A DNA stretch of 64,000 bases from Ananas comosus (taxonomy: Eukaryota; Streptophyta; Magnoliopsida; Poales; Bromeliaceae). Numbering within the stretch: position 1 is the stretch's first letter; each line of letters opens with the position of its first letter. This document shows positions 10,507 through 20,970 of this stretch, piece after piece. The DNA is taken from contig NC_033621.1 of assembly GCF_001540865.1 (NCBI RefSeq), positions 15,250,213 to 15,314,212 on the forward strand. Reading direction: 5' to 3'. The notes under the pieces were generated by a model, which saw only the letters and a list, made by a program, of their open reading frames with translations, was not told where the DNA came from and ran no database searches. Made by a program: the position numbers and the translations under genes.

Positions 10507-12776
10507 ATGGCTAGATCAAAGAGGTTGAGACTGTGTGAGATCACAACAGAGGATGGAGTTCAATTGAATGGCAATGAATCATCACCTGTCTCACAAACAC
10601 AGCATATCATACAACATGATGCAGATGCAAGTTTAAATAGTGATTCTGATTCTGTTTTTGAAAATGAATCTCAAGTCCAAGAACAAGTGGATCATGAATA
10701 TAATGACACATTAGAGATAGAAGGTAACTTTCATTTATATATTTGATTATAAGCTTGTTTATATTTTGATATGTCTACTTGTTATGTATTCTTTGTATAT
10801 AGATGACCAAGGACACACAACGAATAAACGAGGAATGACACGTGCTAAGGATGTATGGAACTTGGCTAATGGACAAAGAATTGTAATTAAATGTAACAAA
10901 TTTGGGCAACCAGTGAAGAAAGGGGGTGGCATCCTTGGAGGTTGGCTTGGGACTCTTTCACGAAAAGGAAATTTCTGCTCTCTTAGCTACAATAGTTGGA
11001 AGAAAGTGCCTAACACAGTGAAAACAGAACTTATTCAACTAACTCGGGTAAACCCAATTGTACTAATCTTTTAGTAGCACAAAATTTATGTATACTCAAT
11101 AGTTGTTGGAGTTATTTTTTTTTATGATTAGTAGTGATCTACATCCTGTTCTATTAAACTCAATAGTTGCTGTAGGAGTTAATTTTTTTTATAATTAGTA
11201 GTCATCTATAACCTGTTCTATTAAACTTACCGTATAGTTACTATTAACAATGATTATTGTTGAGGTATTACTAGATCATTTTGTAGGTGGAACCACTTGT
11301 GAATGAAACAGGGTGCAAATTTTTTTTTTAAAGCGACAAATTTCATTTAGTTATAAAATTCTTAGCATTATAGATGTAGTATGCAACTTAATTTTCAGTT
11401 AGTGTTTAAAACTTTTATGTTCCTTTTAAAATTTTTTTATGCCTATAGTTTAAAAATATCTCAAGGAGCTTAAATATCATGATATTCTTCAATAATAGAT
11501 TAAAAGTAGTTCAATATTAATTTCTAATGAGTTTCAGTGTTTAAATTTTGACTATATTTATTTTTTCTTGTAGACTAAATTTAAACTGCCAATGGACAAT
11601 AATGTCAATGCATGGATATTAAAATCAGTTAGTCGAAAATGGAAGGATTATAAATGTGAACTGAAAGCAAAATATATGATAGAGGACTACACAGAGCAAC
11701 AAATAGTGAATGTTGTTCCCAAAGAAATTGTGCCTCAACAGTGGGTAGACCTTGTGCATTACTGGTTTTCGGAAAAAAGTCAGGTAGAGTATTTTTATAC
11801 ATTAAATGGTTATTCCTTGAAATTACAAATTTCATGGTTCTTAGCACAAATTTTTTTTTGACAGTTGTATTCTCGGATAGGGCGGACATCACGTGCAAAA
11901 CATACCACTCCTCACACAACAGGCTCTATGTCTTTTGCTAGGAAAAGACAAGAATTTGTATGTTAATTTTATTATTACTTTAGTTTTTATAAAGTGTAGC
12001 TTTTTAGTTTCTTTTACCTTGATATATATACTTGGTTTGGGTGCAATATAGCTATGTTAGATTACACTTTTTGTTTTTTTTTTTTCTAAGCTGTTAAGTA
12101 GTTTTAACTTGTATACTGGGACTAATTTATTCACTCCTATTAATTACAGGAAGAGAAAAATCAAAGAGAACCTGGACGTATTGAATTTTTTGCAGTTACT
12201 CACAAATCAAAAGATGGGAGTTATATTAATACTGCAGCAAGTAACTTCGTAGTACGTCGTAAAAACACATTACTATGAATACATATACACACAAATACAA
12301 TTTGTATATTTGAATTAATTTTCTTTTATTACTCTATGCAGAGTGATGCCATGGTAGAAGTGAATGCTAGTATCACTTCAGGATCTTCAGCTTCAGCTAC
12401 TGAGTTGGAGAATGATGCTTTCATTCGCATGAAGGGAAAAGATCGATATGGTCGAGTAAGAGGGTATGGGATTGGTGTAGTGCCAACACAAGTATTTGGG
12501 CCACAAGCATATATTGGAAATGTTCGATATGATGATAATATAGAAGAAGTACAAAGATTGAAATCAAAGATACAACTGATGCAAGATACATATGAGTCAA
12601 GATTGGTTGAAATGCAAAAAGAATATGAATCGAAATTAGACATGATACATCTAAATCATGAATCACGCATGGGTGGGATGCAATCTCAGTTGAATGAAGT
12701 CACCTCTATTTTGTTAAACTTTGTCAGACCATCTGATATTTTAGGTGCCGAGCCGAGGGGTCGTACGTCTACTTAG
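10507..12776 (+). CDS. CACTA second gene, Transposase_24 (Ptta/En/Spm) family protein (six exons)
   Basis: Second protein of the element, of the plant Transposase_24 type, which in related elements is thought to assist the TNP2 transposase or bind element ends. The model is 10,507-10,723, 10,803-11,047, 11,574-11,783, 11,865-11,957, 12,150-12,251 and 12,342-12,776, about 433 residues; all introns are GT..AG and phases agree. Residues about 1-72 are acidic, serine- and glutamine-rich. The family core follows, with KRGMTRAKDVWNLANGQRI, the GG.LG..SR segment, the WKDYK helix (SVSRKWKDYKCELKAKY), a WVDLVHYWFSEKSQ segment, then SRAKHTTPHTTGSMSFARKR. The last exon has a probable coiled coil of about 60 residues rich in E, M, Q and R, suitable for dimerisation. 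No disrupting mutation was seen. Confidence 0.88.
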
Positions 12777-13189
12777 AGAATTTTGTTTAGTTCCTCATTT
12801 TGAGCTTTACTTGCATTAAAACTCAAATAGTTTATCATATATATGTTGTTATGTTGATCATTTTGGGTTTTGTATTTAGTGAAATTGTTATGTTGATCAT
12901 TTTGGGTTTTGTATTTAGTGAAATTGAAACAGTTCTGTATCACCTTTTGTTTTAAATTTGAATTGTTCAAATGTTAACTAGTTAACTTGTGGAATTGTTT
13001 TGAATTCTTCTTATAAATTTGCTTGTGTATATTTTTTTTTCCTCCGGATGTTTGTTCTTTTTAATGTTACAATTTGTAAAGTATATGATTTGCAAGTTTT
13101 AATAAAATGTCTAATAGAAAAAAATTAATCAAAATTTTTAAAAATATTTTAAAAATTGTTTTCTAATAATTTAAATGTTTAAAAAATAT
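12777..13189. other. CACTA 3' region with a 39-bp tandem duplication
   Basis: Non-coding sequence after the second gene. A 39-bp unit starting GTTATGTTGATCATTTTGGG occurs twice in tandem at 12,848 and 12,887. The rest is AT-rich and probably carries the polyadenylation region. No coding signal was seen. Confidence 0.7.
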
Positions 13190-13512
13190 AACCATGGTAT
13201 TGAGATGACGACGCTTGAAAGCGTCGGCAAAAATGTCGACGCTATAAAGAGTCGCTAAATTTCTAAAATTTTTATAATATTTTGAAACTTGGGGACGCAT
13301 TGGAGCGTCGTCAAAATTAAATTGACGACGCATGAGAGCGTCGGTAGTAATTAACCGACGCATGCATAAAGCGTCGCTATTTCGTTGCCGACCCTGCATT
13401 TAACGACGCATCTGCCGACACTTTTCTTTGCGTCGGTGGACATTTTGCCGACGCTTAAGAGGGTCGTAAAGTTTAAAAAAAAGGGTAGGTAGAAACCCTT
13501 TTTGTTGTAGTG
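13190..13512. repeat. CACTA right subterminal repeats and terminus
   Basis: Contains about ten copies of (G)ACGACGC and AGCGTCGG in both orientations, for example GACGACGCTTGAAAGCGTCGG near 13,205, several forming short dyads around a variable centre. The terminus TTTGTTGTAGTG ends at 13,512. The same GCGTCGGCAAA word occurs at the left end, which ties both ends to one element. Confidence 0.85.
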
Positions 13513-13979
13513 ACTCCTAGAAAGAACAGTAAATGCGGGAAAAGAAAAATTACAGGTAAACTACTCCTAGAGAATGCAGGAAATTGCGAGGAATTAAGGG
13601 TGGTTTTTTGTTCGCAGGGAAAAAGACCCTTTTTTAGAGCATTAGTACCCTATTTATAGATCGCCCCTTGATAAGTTATTGCTTTTACACAATCGGCCAC
13701 TATCTCCTAATATCCCGGACCACCTCCAGCCGATCGGAATCGCATGCAACTGCTTGCGTTACTGTAACTTCCTTCAATTGGCGCGACAGTTTACTTTAAA
13801 AATTCTTTCGGTGCTCCTGGTGTACGGCCAGATTGAAACATTTGAAGGGAACACCGGCGTACCACCTGTCCGCGCCTAATTGACTAAACACTCCCAAATC
13901 ATTATCAACTCTTAGAGGGATTGGCCCTAGTACAAAATCAGAGAGTGGTTAGTTGCATAAAGCAAAAAAATAGTGAACA
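13513..13979. other. Unassigned DNA right of the CACTA element
   Basis: No gene seen. An imperfect repeat of CTACTCCTAGA(A/G)A occurs at about 13,513 and 13,560. The composition is more GC-rich around 13,700-13,880, but the frames there are short and resemble nothing known. Confidence 0.5.
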
Positions 13980-13988
13980 GATCTTAAA

Positions 13989-14791
13989 GGGCTTTTTTTT
14001 TGCATTTAGCCCCCTGGCAAATTTTTATTTTAAAATTAGCCTTGTCAAAATTTAATTTGCAAAAATGGCCCTGGGCCTGCCACGCAGGCACCACGTCAGC
14101 GCCACATGGGCAGGGCAGGGACCCGTATGTTAAGTTGAACACGGTGAATCATTCACCGTGTTCAAACACGATGAATAATTCATCGTGTTTAGTACGTATT
14201 TTTTGTATATTGAAAAGAGAAATAGGGAGTAGGGATGTCAATAGGTATGGATATCCGAAATATTATCCGAATCCAAACCCGAATAAATTATATATATATA
14301 TATATATATAATTTATTTTTATTTATTTATACAATATATAAAATATTTAATAATTTTTATTTTTTAGATCTTCATCGAACGGTATAGATTTTTAAAACCC
14401 GCTGGGTTCAGATTCAGGTTTCGAGTTTTTTATCGGATATGGATATGGGTATGAATTTTTAAAATCCGTCGGATTCGGATCTGGGTTTGGATTTTAATTT
14501 GATTTTCGAGTTCGGGTTCGGATTTTTGACAAAGAGAAGAAAAGGAATACAAATTCCCTATTCCTCTTTTCAATATACAAAAAATACGTACTAAATACGG
14601 TGAACCATTCACCGTGTTTAGATATGGTGAATGATTCACCGTGTTTAACTTAACTACCACCCACAGCCCCGCTCACGTGGCGCTGACGTGGCGCCTGCGT
14701 GGCAGGCCTAGGGTCATTTTTATAAATTAAATTTTAACGGGGCTATTTTTAAAATAAAAATTTGTCAGGGGGCTAAATGCAAAAAAAGCCC
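13989..14791. mobile_element. Non-autonomous Mutator-like foldback element with 9-bp target duplication
   Basis: The left end GGGCTTTTTTTTTGCATTTA and the right end TAAATGCAAAAAAAGCCC are inverted. The inversion continues for about 235 bp on each side (about 13,989-14,225 and 14,560-14,791), including GCCCCCTGGCAAATTTTTAT and its counterpart. It is flanked by GATCTTAAA at 13,980-13,988 and 14,792-14,800, a 9-bp duplication typical of Mutator-like elements. The centre is AT-rich with TA runs and GGATATCCGAA / TCGGGTTCGG words and has no transposase. The 803-bp length, long TIRs and lack of coding capacity mark a non-autonomous TIR-MULE. Confidence 0.88.
14138..14190. repeat. Tandem perfect palindromes in the left MULE arm (mirrored in the right arm)
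   Basis: 14,138-14,162 is a perfect 25-bp palindrome with half-site AACACGGTGAAT around one base. 14,164-14,190 is a 27-bp palindrome with half-site AAACACGATGAAT. The right arm has matching, slightly degraded palindromes at about 14,594-14,619 and 14,622-14,647. These cruciform-capable pairs are part of the element's TIRs and could be transposase-binding sites. Confidence 0.85.
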
Positions 14792-14800
14792 GATCTTAAA

Positions 14801-15857
14801 GGCTTCTCTTCTTTTTTCTTTTTTTTTAACAAAACCTAATAGGAAGCAATCAAATGCATTGATCGACAAGAATAAGAAGAAGAGCAATCCTTCTCATCAT
14901 CAGCAGTTAGATGTTACGATACTTGGCAAATTTTTCCTCTGGAATTGTCTAAGTCATCCAACTAAAATTAGCACTTAGCAGTAACTAAGGCCTTATTTGG
15001 TAACTCTTTATGTTTCTCTTGAAAATTAGTTAATCTATCTACAGATTTTGTTAGGCGACAAAAGTTGCCAGCACTTCTCACTCCTAAGTTTTTCAAAGAA
15101 GACTCCATTCCGCAACCAGTTGGGCGGTAGCGCAAGCTAACCATTGATAACAAAATATAGCCCGTTTGCAGACACATCCAATCATACAAAGAAAGAATTC
15201 CAGTGTGGAGTCACAGCTAAACAGGGTGTTGAAGAAACACAAAATTAGCTAAAATAATCTAAGCACAGGTAAAAAATTCTTCGCTGAATCTCCGATCAGC
15301 TATTATGACCAGAAGACCATTATACTGACGTAACAATGGAGTAAGTTGGAACCACATCTGTAAGTTCCTTACAAAGAAGAATGTAAAGAAACTTACAAAG
15401 AGAAATGTAAAGATAACCACGAATAATATTTTACCAGCAGTTCATACAGAACTGAAAAGAGTAACATCAAAGACGTGACACAGGAAATTGTATATCTTTT
15501 CAGTGATTTCTTATGCATTTGACAAACAATTATAACAAAGGAATAGCAATCTTGCTGATCATGAAATAGATATTGGTCACAGCAATTTGCACTAGTTCAA
15601 CTGATATGGCCCCAACAAAAACAACTAAAAGAAAGAAGGAAACAACTCCAATGCCAGGCTCAGTTAATCATGCATTATGGCCATAACAAGGGCTACCTGT
15701 CCTAAGTTAAAAACAAAGCAGTTTTGCAGATCCTCGTCCATCACATTTGTTCTCATCAATATTTATGTTAGGTGACACTGAAGCCATTTAAGAAGATACC
15801 TCACCATCAATTTATATCCTACCCTTCCTAACCTTCCTCCAAATATCTATCTCTATA
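14801..15857. other. Intergenic DNA, nothing recognised
   Basis: About 1 kb of AT-rich sequence with short frames only. No splice-consistent coding segments, terminal repeats or RNA-like structures were recognised. Confidence 0.55.
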
Positions 15858-17021
15858 ATTATTAATGTACCTTCTTTAGATCTTCATTATTAATAGTTCA
15901 TACTCCAAATATCTGATTAGATTCTCTATCACTTCTTTACTGTTGCTGCAACNGGGATTATTGGGGTGTCACAAATTTGGCTCAAGTTTAGTATATTACA
16001 GTGAATTTCAGTATATTACAAATTCAGCTAAAGTTCAAGTGGTGATACAATATGGCAAAAGTTTTGTTGGTAAATCTGCCCTTTTTTAATTGTAACTCGA
16101 CAGTTATTAAAGCCATTAACTTGACGGAAATTCATTGGAGGTGATCGAATGCAACAAATGGATTTTTTAGATAATAAATTTGAACTTTTTAAATTTCAGC
16201 CGGTGATTGCAATCGGGCCAAAGTTCATGTGGTTCTCTAGCTTTTGCTCTCTGAACTTACTCAGGCCTAGGCATTTTAATGGAAGACTATCCTATGTAGG
16301 ATGATAAATACTTTTGATCAATTTATGTAGTTTAGAATGTTGAGGAAATGAATGAGTTGGAGCAACCAAATTTATCATGCTAAATCAGGAATGTTGAAGA
16401 GGTTTTGTATTGATTATTAATGTACCTTCTTTAGATCTTCATTATTAATAGTTCATACTCCAAATATCTGATTAGATTCTCTATCACTTCTTTACTGTTG
16501 CTGCAACCCTGAAGCTCATAATAGACAAGAACTACTAAAGCACAATCTATTGTTTTAATAATCAATACAAAACCTCTTCAACATTCCTGATTTAGCATGA
16601 TAAATTTGGTTGCTCCAACTCATTCATTTCCTCAACATTCTAAACTACATAAATTGATCAAAAGTATTTATCATCCTACATAGGATAGTCTTCCATTAAA
16701 ATGCCTAGGCCTGAGTAAGTTCAGAGAGCAAAAGCTAGAGAACCACATGAACTTTGGCCCGATTGCAATCACCGGCTGAAATTTAAAAAGTTCAAATTTA
16801 TTATCTAAAAAATCCATTTGTTGCATTCGATCACCTCCAATGAATTTCCGTCAAGTTAATGGCTTTAATAACTGTCGAGTTACAATTAAAAAAGGGCAGA
16901 TTTACCAACAAAACTTTTGCCATATTGTATCACCACTTGAACTTTAGCTGAATTTGTAATATACTGAAATTCACTGTAATATACTAAACTTGAGCCAAAT
17001 TTGTGACACCCCAATAATCCC
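15858..17021. repeat. 466-bp inverted repeat and 95-bp direct repeat around an N (probable assembly duplication)
   Basis: 15,954-16,419 is the near-perfect reverse complement of 16,556-17,021, and 15,858-15,952 is repeated directly at 16,413-16,507. A single N at 15,953 separates the first direct-repeat copy from the inverted arm. The arms include host DNA, the first 67 bp of a solo LTR and the first 20 bp of the TRIM nested in that LTR. The inversion therefore either happened after both insertions or is an artefact of scaffolding. The near-perfect identity and the N favour an artefact in which about 555 bp (15,953-16,507) is extra. Confidence 0.85.
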
Positions 17022-17157
17022 ACATCGGATGGGAATGGAGTTGTCATGGGGTTTATAAGAGACTTAGACACTAGTAATAATAACTGGGCTTAAGCATTTT
17101 GGGCTGGTGGTTTGGGCCCAACGAGTTATTGTTGCTAGTGGGCTGGGTCGTTACATT

Positions 17158-17170
17158 TGGTATCAGAGCC
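17158..17170 (+). other. Primer-binding site complementary to initiator tRNA-Met
   Basis: TGGTATCAGAGCC lies two bases after the 5' LTR end. This is the usual plant LTR-retrotransposon primer site and confirms the LTR boundary and the + orientation. Confidence 0.92.
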
Positions 17171-17293
17171 AATTACCAGCCGGAAGTGTGAGATGAGTCT
17201 CGGCTGAGCCAGGGTCTGGATGACGAGCTAGCGAGATGAGTCTCACATCGCCTGGTACTTGTGAGTCTGAGCCTGACGAGGACGTCAGGGCTT

Positions 17294-17304
17294 AAAGGAG
17301 GGGA
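17294..17304 (+). other. Polypurine tract of the TRIM
   Basis: AAAGGAGGGGA just before the 3' LTR start at 17,309. It is the expected plus-strand priming site for reverse transcription. Confidence 0.85.
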
Positions 17305-17408
17305 TATTGTGAGACCCCAGATAGTCCTATATATGAGATATAATAGGGCTAAACTCTTAACCCGGCTTAAGCATTTTGGGTGGTGGCAAGGCCCAAGAGG
17401 TTAAGAGA

Positions 17409-17465
17409 GTTAAGCGTGCTGGGACGGGAGTAGTCCTAGGATGGGTGACCCCCTGGGAAGTCGGG
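17409..17465 (+). other. 5S rRNA-derived sequence in the TRIM 3' LTR
   Basis: GTTAAGCGTGCTGGGACGGG, then AGTAGTCCTAGGATGGGTGA and CCCCCTGGGAAGTC, follow the 3' half of plant 5S rRNA, including the RNA polymerase III internal control (A box to C box) region, with a few changes. It is not a 5S gene: the first ~50 bases of 5S are missing. This block is the hallmark of Cassandra elements and may give the element a Pol III promoter. Confidence 0.88.
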
Positions 17466-18700
17466 GCGTCACAAAATTGGTGAAGCGTCAGTTAAAATAG
17501 TACATGATATTATTTGGAAGAAACTAGAGAGGCTACTAGATATATATTAGAAGTGATTTGGAGTAAAATGGAGCGAAAACGGAGATTTTAAAGTCAACTT
17601 CAAAATCTCACACTAGAGTTTCATTTTTCGAAAACTACTGTCATTTTCCAGGAAATGACAAGAAGATAATTGGGGAAACCCTCAGTTTCTGAGGATTATT
17701 GGGAGAATTTTCCACAAAAATGGTCGTGTTTTGAAAAATCACAAGGGATTTCCTAGAAAATGGGTTGGGAATCAATGTGGGCAGCGTTCGGTTTCTGAGA
17801 AAAATAAAAAGACTTTTCGAAAACCAGTGGGATCAGGGTCATTTTCCAGAAAAACACAAGGATGTTCCGAAAAATGTATAGATTACTAGTCGAAGCTGTA
17901 ATAGATAGAATTTTTGCAATGTTGGAGACTTGGAGGGTTTATATACAACAATTGTGACACTACTAGATACACCCCACCATATACCGAACACCCTTTTCAT
18001 ATTTTCACCCTTCTTTTCCCTTCTTTCTCCCTTTCTCTTTCTAAGAGACCATAACCCTAGCTCCATCTTCTTCCCCTCACAAGAAGACCTTTCAAGCTTT
18101 GAGTCAGGCAAGAGTATTGCAAGAAAGAGCTCTCTAAGGAGATCAAGATCTCCAACATTGAAAAACCACCTTGTGAGGGTTGAGGTGAGTTTTGAGATTT
18201 TAGAAGAGACTTTTTGGGGTTTTCTTATTTGAAGGCTTTTAGGGATTCTAACTTGATTAGAACTTTTTCTTTAGGGTTGATTAGAAGACAACAACAAAAA
18301 TATACTTTACAAAGAGGTTTTAACTAGTTGAGGTGAGTTCTTCATATTTCAATAAAATGTTGGAGATTTCCGAAATGGTGAATTTCTAACTTGGTTAGAA
18401 CATCACCTTTAGATTTAATTGGAAGCCTCAAATACTCAAAAGATGTTTATAAAGAGGTCTTCTAAGTCGAGGCAAGTTATGCCTCCTGAAATGGTTTTAA
18501 CCATCTCTCCATATCCAAATTTCCTTTCCTTTATCTTACTGTGGTAAGATTCGCATGGTGATCTAAGGTTTTAATTATGGTATTCCTTCTATATTGTTGA
18601 CATGCATGCTTCTTAGAGATTTATAGCTATAACTCATTCTTAAGATCCATGATTTAGCATGGATAAAAGAAATGACACTTGCATGAAACTTGAAACACTA

Positions 18701-18957
18701 GGCAGCGTTTGGTTAGGGGATAGGGATAGGAATAGGCTCTTATCCCCCCCTTTATATCCAAACGCTAATTTTTTATCCGAGAATAGTAGTTCTCGGTTAT
18801 CCCCACCAACACCTTCATTTTCTATATAAAACTACCTAAAATTGTTCTTATTCCCGGGAACAATCTAATTTTCATCCAAACACTATTTTTCTTATCCCCA
18901 TACTTGTACTTATCCCTGTAATAGCTAGTTCTTACTTATATCCGAACCAAATGGTAC
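18701..18957. mobile_element. MITE, Tourist/PIF-like, inside the solo LTR
   Basis: Left end GGCAGCGTTTGGTT and right end GAACCAAATGGTAC are inverted with small changes, flanked by CTA on both sides (18,698-18,700 and 18,958-18,960). The interior has GGGATAGGGATAGGAATAGG and the roughly complementary CTTATCCCC..CTTATCCCTGT. About 257 bp and non-coding. The superfamily is inferred from TIR style and the 3-bp duplication. Confidence 0.62.
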
Positions 18958-20114
18958 CTAGGATTTGCATGATTAGTAGTTGAAACTATTTTGATATGAA
19001 TTCTTGTACCTAGCAAGGTTAGCAATGGATAATGACAACCATACATCTTAGAGAATTATTATTGCAAGCCATATGTGACATTGTGTTAACCATTCTTTGA
19101 GACAAATATGTTACAATGGTAGATCCTTGAGATAACACTATTGGAGTATAGTGTCTTCTTGTTTGCGAGACATGACCTTTTTGGTACGATATAGTTATCG
19201 TATTCTTGTGAATAGATACATTGAGACCATAATTATGGTAATGTTATTTGTAAGATTGGGTAAATCCAGGAGACTATGGCCAATCTTGCGCAAGTCAGTT
19301 AGTTGGTTCGTGGAAGTCGCGATTTCACAAGCCATGTCCCTCCAAAAGTGTCACGTGATGGTTGCACTATTGCAGGGCACAGTATTAACTCCCATGGGTT
19401 GGACGGCGTAGTGAGCTGCAAGGCTCACTAGTGTCTCCCCATAAGGTTACGGTATGCAAGCTAGGGCCGAACCGCAAGGTTTGCCATTTAAGATATGTAA
19501 GTGTAATTATGTCATAGTAAGAACTTGATACATAGCTGATCATGTTGGATCATTTTCATGTATCCTTGTAGAGGCATACTACCGGCACCTTTACTTGTAT
19601 TCATTTACTTTATTTACTAGTTTCATACTCACTTATTCATTCCTATTATGCTTCGTTTGGATCTAGTGTGAACGGTTGGCCAAGTTTGGCAGTCGTACCC
19701 ACTGAGAACTTATTTAGTTCTCACACTCTTTTATTGTTTTTATTTCAAAACCATATTCTGCCAGTGAGGCGATCGTGGCAAGGGTGTTGCGAGTTATAGA
19801 CAGCTAACCGTATCGGTCTAGTGAGGGAACCATTTTTTAAGAAATAAAACATAATTAATCATATATTGGGAGATGACAATTATATTTTATTTTGAAAAAT
19901 AAGTATGTACAAAAGAGTTTGGGTTTAAGTTGTAAAAGTTTGACGTAGAAGTTATTTTCACTCTAATGCTTCATTGTATATAATCTTGCATGTAATGCAC
20001 AGGTTGTTGTATGCTACCGCTTCGTGGGGGGAAAAAAATTCTACCTGTTCAGCGGGTCTATTGCCCGCGCCCAGGCAGGCCCCTTGAGGCCAGTCCTGGG
20101 GACGTGACAGAATT

Positions 20115-20390
20115 AGTAAATGACCACCTAAAGTTTAGATAAATTACATATTTGATATCACTATTTGAACTTCAAACTTTGGTGCTATCAGAAAACTTAA
20201 GGAAAATAATTTTTCATGTGATGTAACAGTCACATGGTGATGACAAATTAATGACTTAATGGAAAATTCAAGCATGTTGAGCAATAAATTGATTGTTTAG
20301 GTGGCAAATTTGAACTACTAAACTTCACCTGGTGAATAGCCAATGGACCAAAGTTAGATGGTTCTAGGGCTTCTTTCCTATGTTATATGA
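20115..20390. repeat. Host repeat flanking the solo LTR
   Basis: Words such as CACCTAAAGTTTAG, TTTGAACTTCAAACTTTGGT, GATGACAAATTAATGACTTAATGG and ACCAAAGTTAGATGGTTCTAGGGC loosely match, in rearranged order, the left flank of the solo LTR (16,556-16,950 and its inverted copy). This suggests that the LTR inserted into an older dispersed non-coding repeat. Confidence 0.45.
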
Positions 20391-20483
20391 ATCTGTTAAA
20401 AAAAAATGTCTTGTATAAGACAAGCAATGTTTAATGTATCGCATATAGTTAGGCATTGAAGCGAAGCAATAACAAGAAAAAGA

Positions 20484-20670
20484 GTAGTGAAAGTGTTCGA
20501 AGGCAACTAAGCCACAAATTTAAGGTTTAAGTTGAAGGATAAAACTTCATGAGACTATTAGCAAATATATACAAAGGGTAGCTAAAGTGTTCCCAATGCA
20601 ACTAAGCCACAAATTTAAGGTTTGAGTTGAAGGGTAAAATCTCATGGTACCTATTAGCAGATATATACAT
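20484..20670. repeat. Tandem duplication, 94-bp period
   Basis: Two adjacent copies starting GTAG(T/C)(G/T)AAAGTGTTC at 20,484 and 20,578, each containing CAACTAAGCCACAAATTTAA. They differ by several substitutions, so the duplication is not recent. No coding signal. Confidence 0.8.
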
Positions 20671-20912
20671 CCCAAGGCATTCTAGAATATACCACACAGG
20701 CGGTAATTATTGGCAAAAGGAAGTCCTGCTTCACATCAGATGGTTAGAATAGAGAACCAATTAGGAAAAAGCTACCTATCTCAAAGCAAATTCCACCACT
20801 CGTCCACTCCACAAGCACAACAAGACACATGAAGTTAAAAAGCCTCTGTAATTATTCCATAGCAACGTAGACACAATGGACTCTTTACCTATAGTTAGGT
20901 TTCAATTTCTGA

Positions 20913-20970
20913 TCAAAAGAAGAAAAGAACAAAGAGAAGATTCAAAAGAAGAAAAGCACACAGAGAAGAC
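20913..20970. repeat. Tandem duplication, 29-bp period
   Basis: TCAAAAGAAGAAAAG..ACA.AGAGAAGA occurs at 20,913 and 20,942. A purine-rich local duplication in non-coding DNA. Confidence 0.75.

Larger units (their letters stand above)
2321..13512 (+). mobile_element. Autonomous CACTA (En/Spm) DNA transposon, about 11.2 kb
   Basis: The left end begins CACTACAAGGAAA at 2,321 and the right end finishes TTTTTGTTGTAGTG at 13,512, giving the inverted CACTACAA termini that define the superfamily. Both subterminal regions carry AGCGTCGGCAAA-type repeats. Inside, on the plus strand, are a TNP2-type transposase gene and a Transposase_24-type second gene, the usual two-gene layout of autonomous CACTA elements. 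Between the left end and the transposase lie about 3.7 kb of extra DNA with a decayed TPR-gene fragment and GC-rich hairpins. A clean 3-bp target duplication is not visible: the left flank is N-T-T and the right flank A-C-T, and the N at 2,318 prevents a firm check. Both genes have open exons and consistent splice phases, so the element looks young. Confidence 0.93.
17002..17473 (+). mobile_element. Complete TRIM retroelement, Cassandra-like, nested in the solo LTR (TSD AAATT)
   Basis: A 472-bp element with a 5' LTR (17,002-17,155, TGTGACACCCC..GTTACA), a methionine-tRNA primer site, about 120 bp of non-coding interior, a polypurine tract and a 3' LTR (17,309-17,473, TGTGAGACCCC..CGTCACA). 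AAATT flanks both sides (16,997-17,001 and 17,474-17,478). The LTRs share CTTAAGCATTTTGGG and GGCCCAA. Only the 3' LTR carries the 5S-rRNA-like block that defines Cassandra; in the 5' LTR that part is replaced by unrelated sequence of similar length. It has no coding capacity and would depend on proteins from an autonomous element. Confidence 0.9.
16955..20109 (+). mobile_element. Solo LTR of a Ty3/gypsy-like element (family C), TSD GAATT
   Basis: Begins TGTAATATACTG at 16,955 and ends GGGGACGTGACA at 20,109, flanked by GAATT at 16,950-16,954 and 20,110-20,114. Without the nested TRIM and its target duplication it is about 2.7 kb. Its right half has the order seen in the family A LTR: CCCACTGAGAAC, TTAGTTCTCAC, a GGCGATCGTGGCAAGGGTGT segment, then the GC-rich end. 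This points to the same broad group of chromovirus LTRs. There is no internal coding region, so it formed by LTR-LTR recombination. The transcribed leader probably lies near the pyrimidine-rich tract at 17,990-18,080. Confidence 0.85.

Noticed and set aside
2321..13512. A 3-bp target duplication for the CACTA element
   Set aside because: The left flank contains an N (N-T-T) and the right flank reads A-C-T; no match can be claimed.
17409..17465. Functional 5S rRNA gene
   Set aside because: Only the 3' half of 5S is present, inside a TRIM LTR with duplication-flanked borders.
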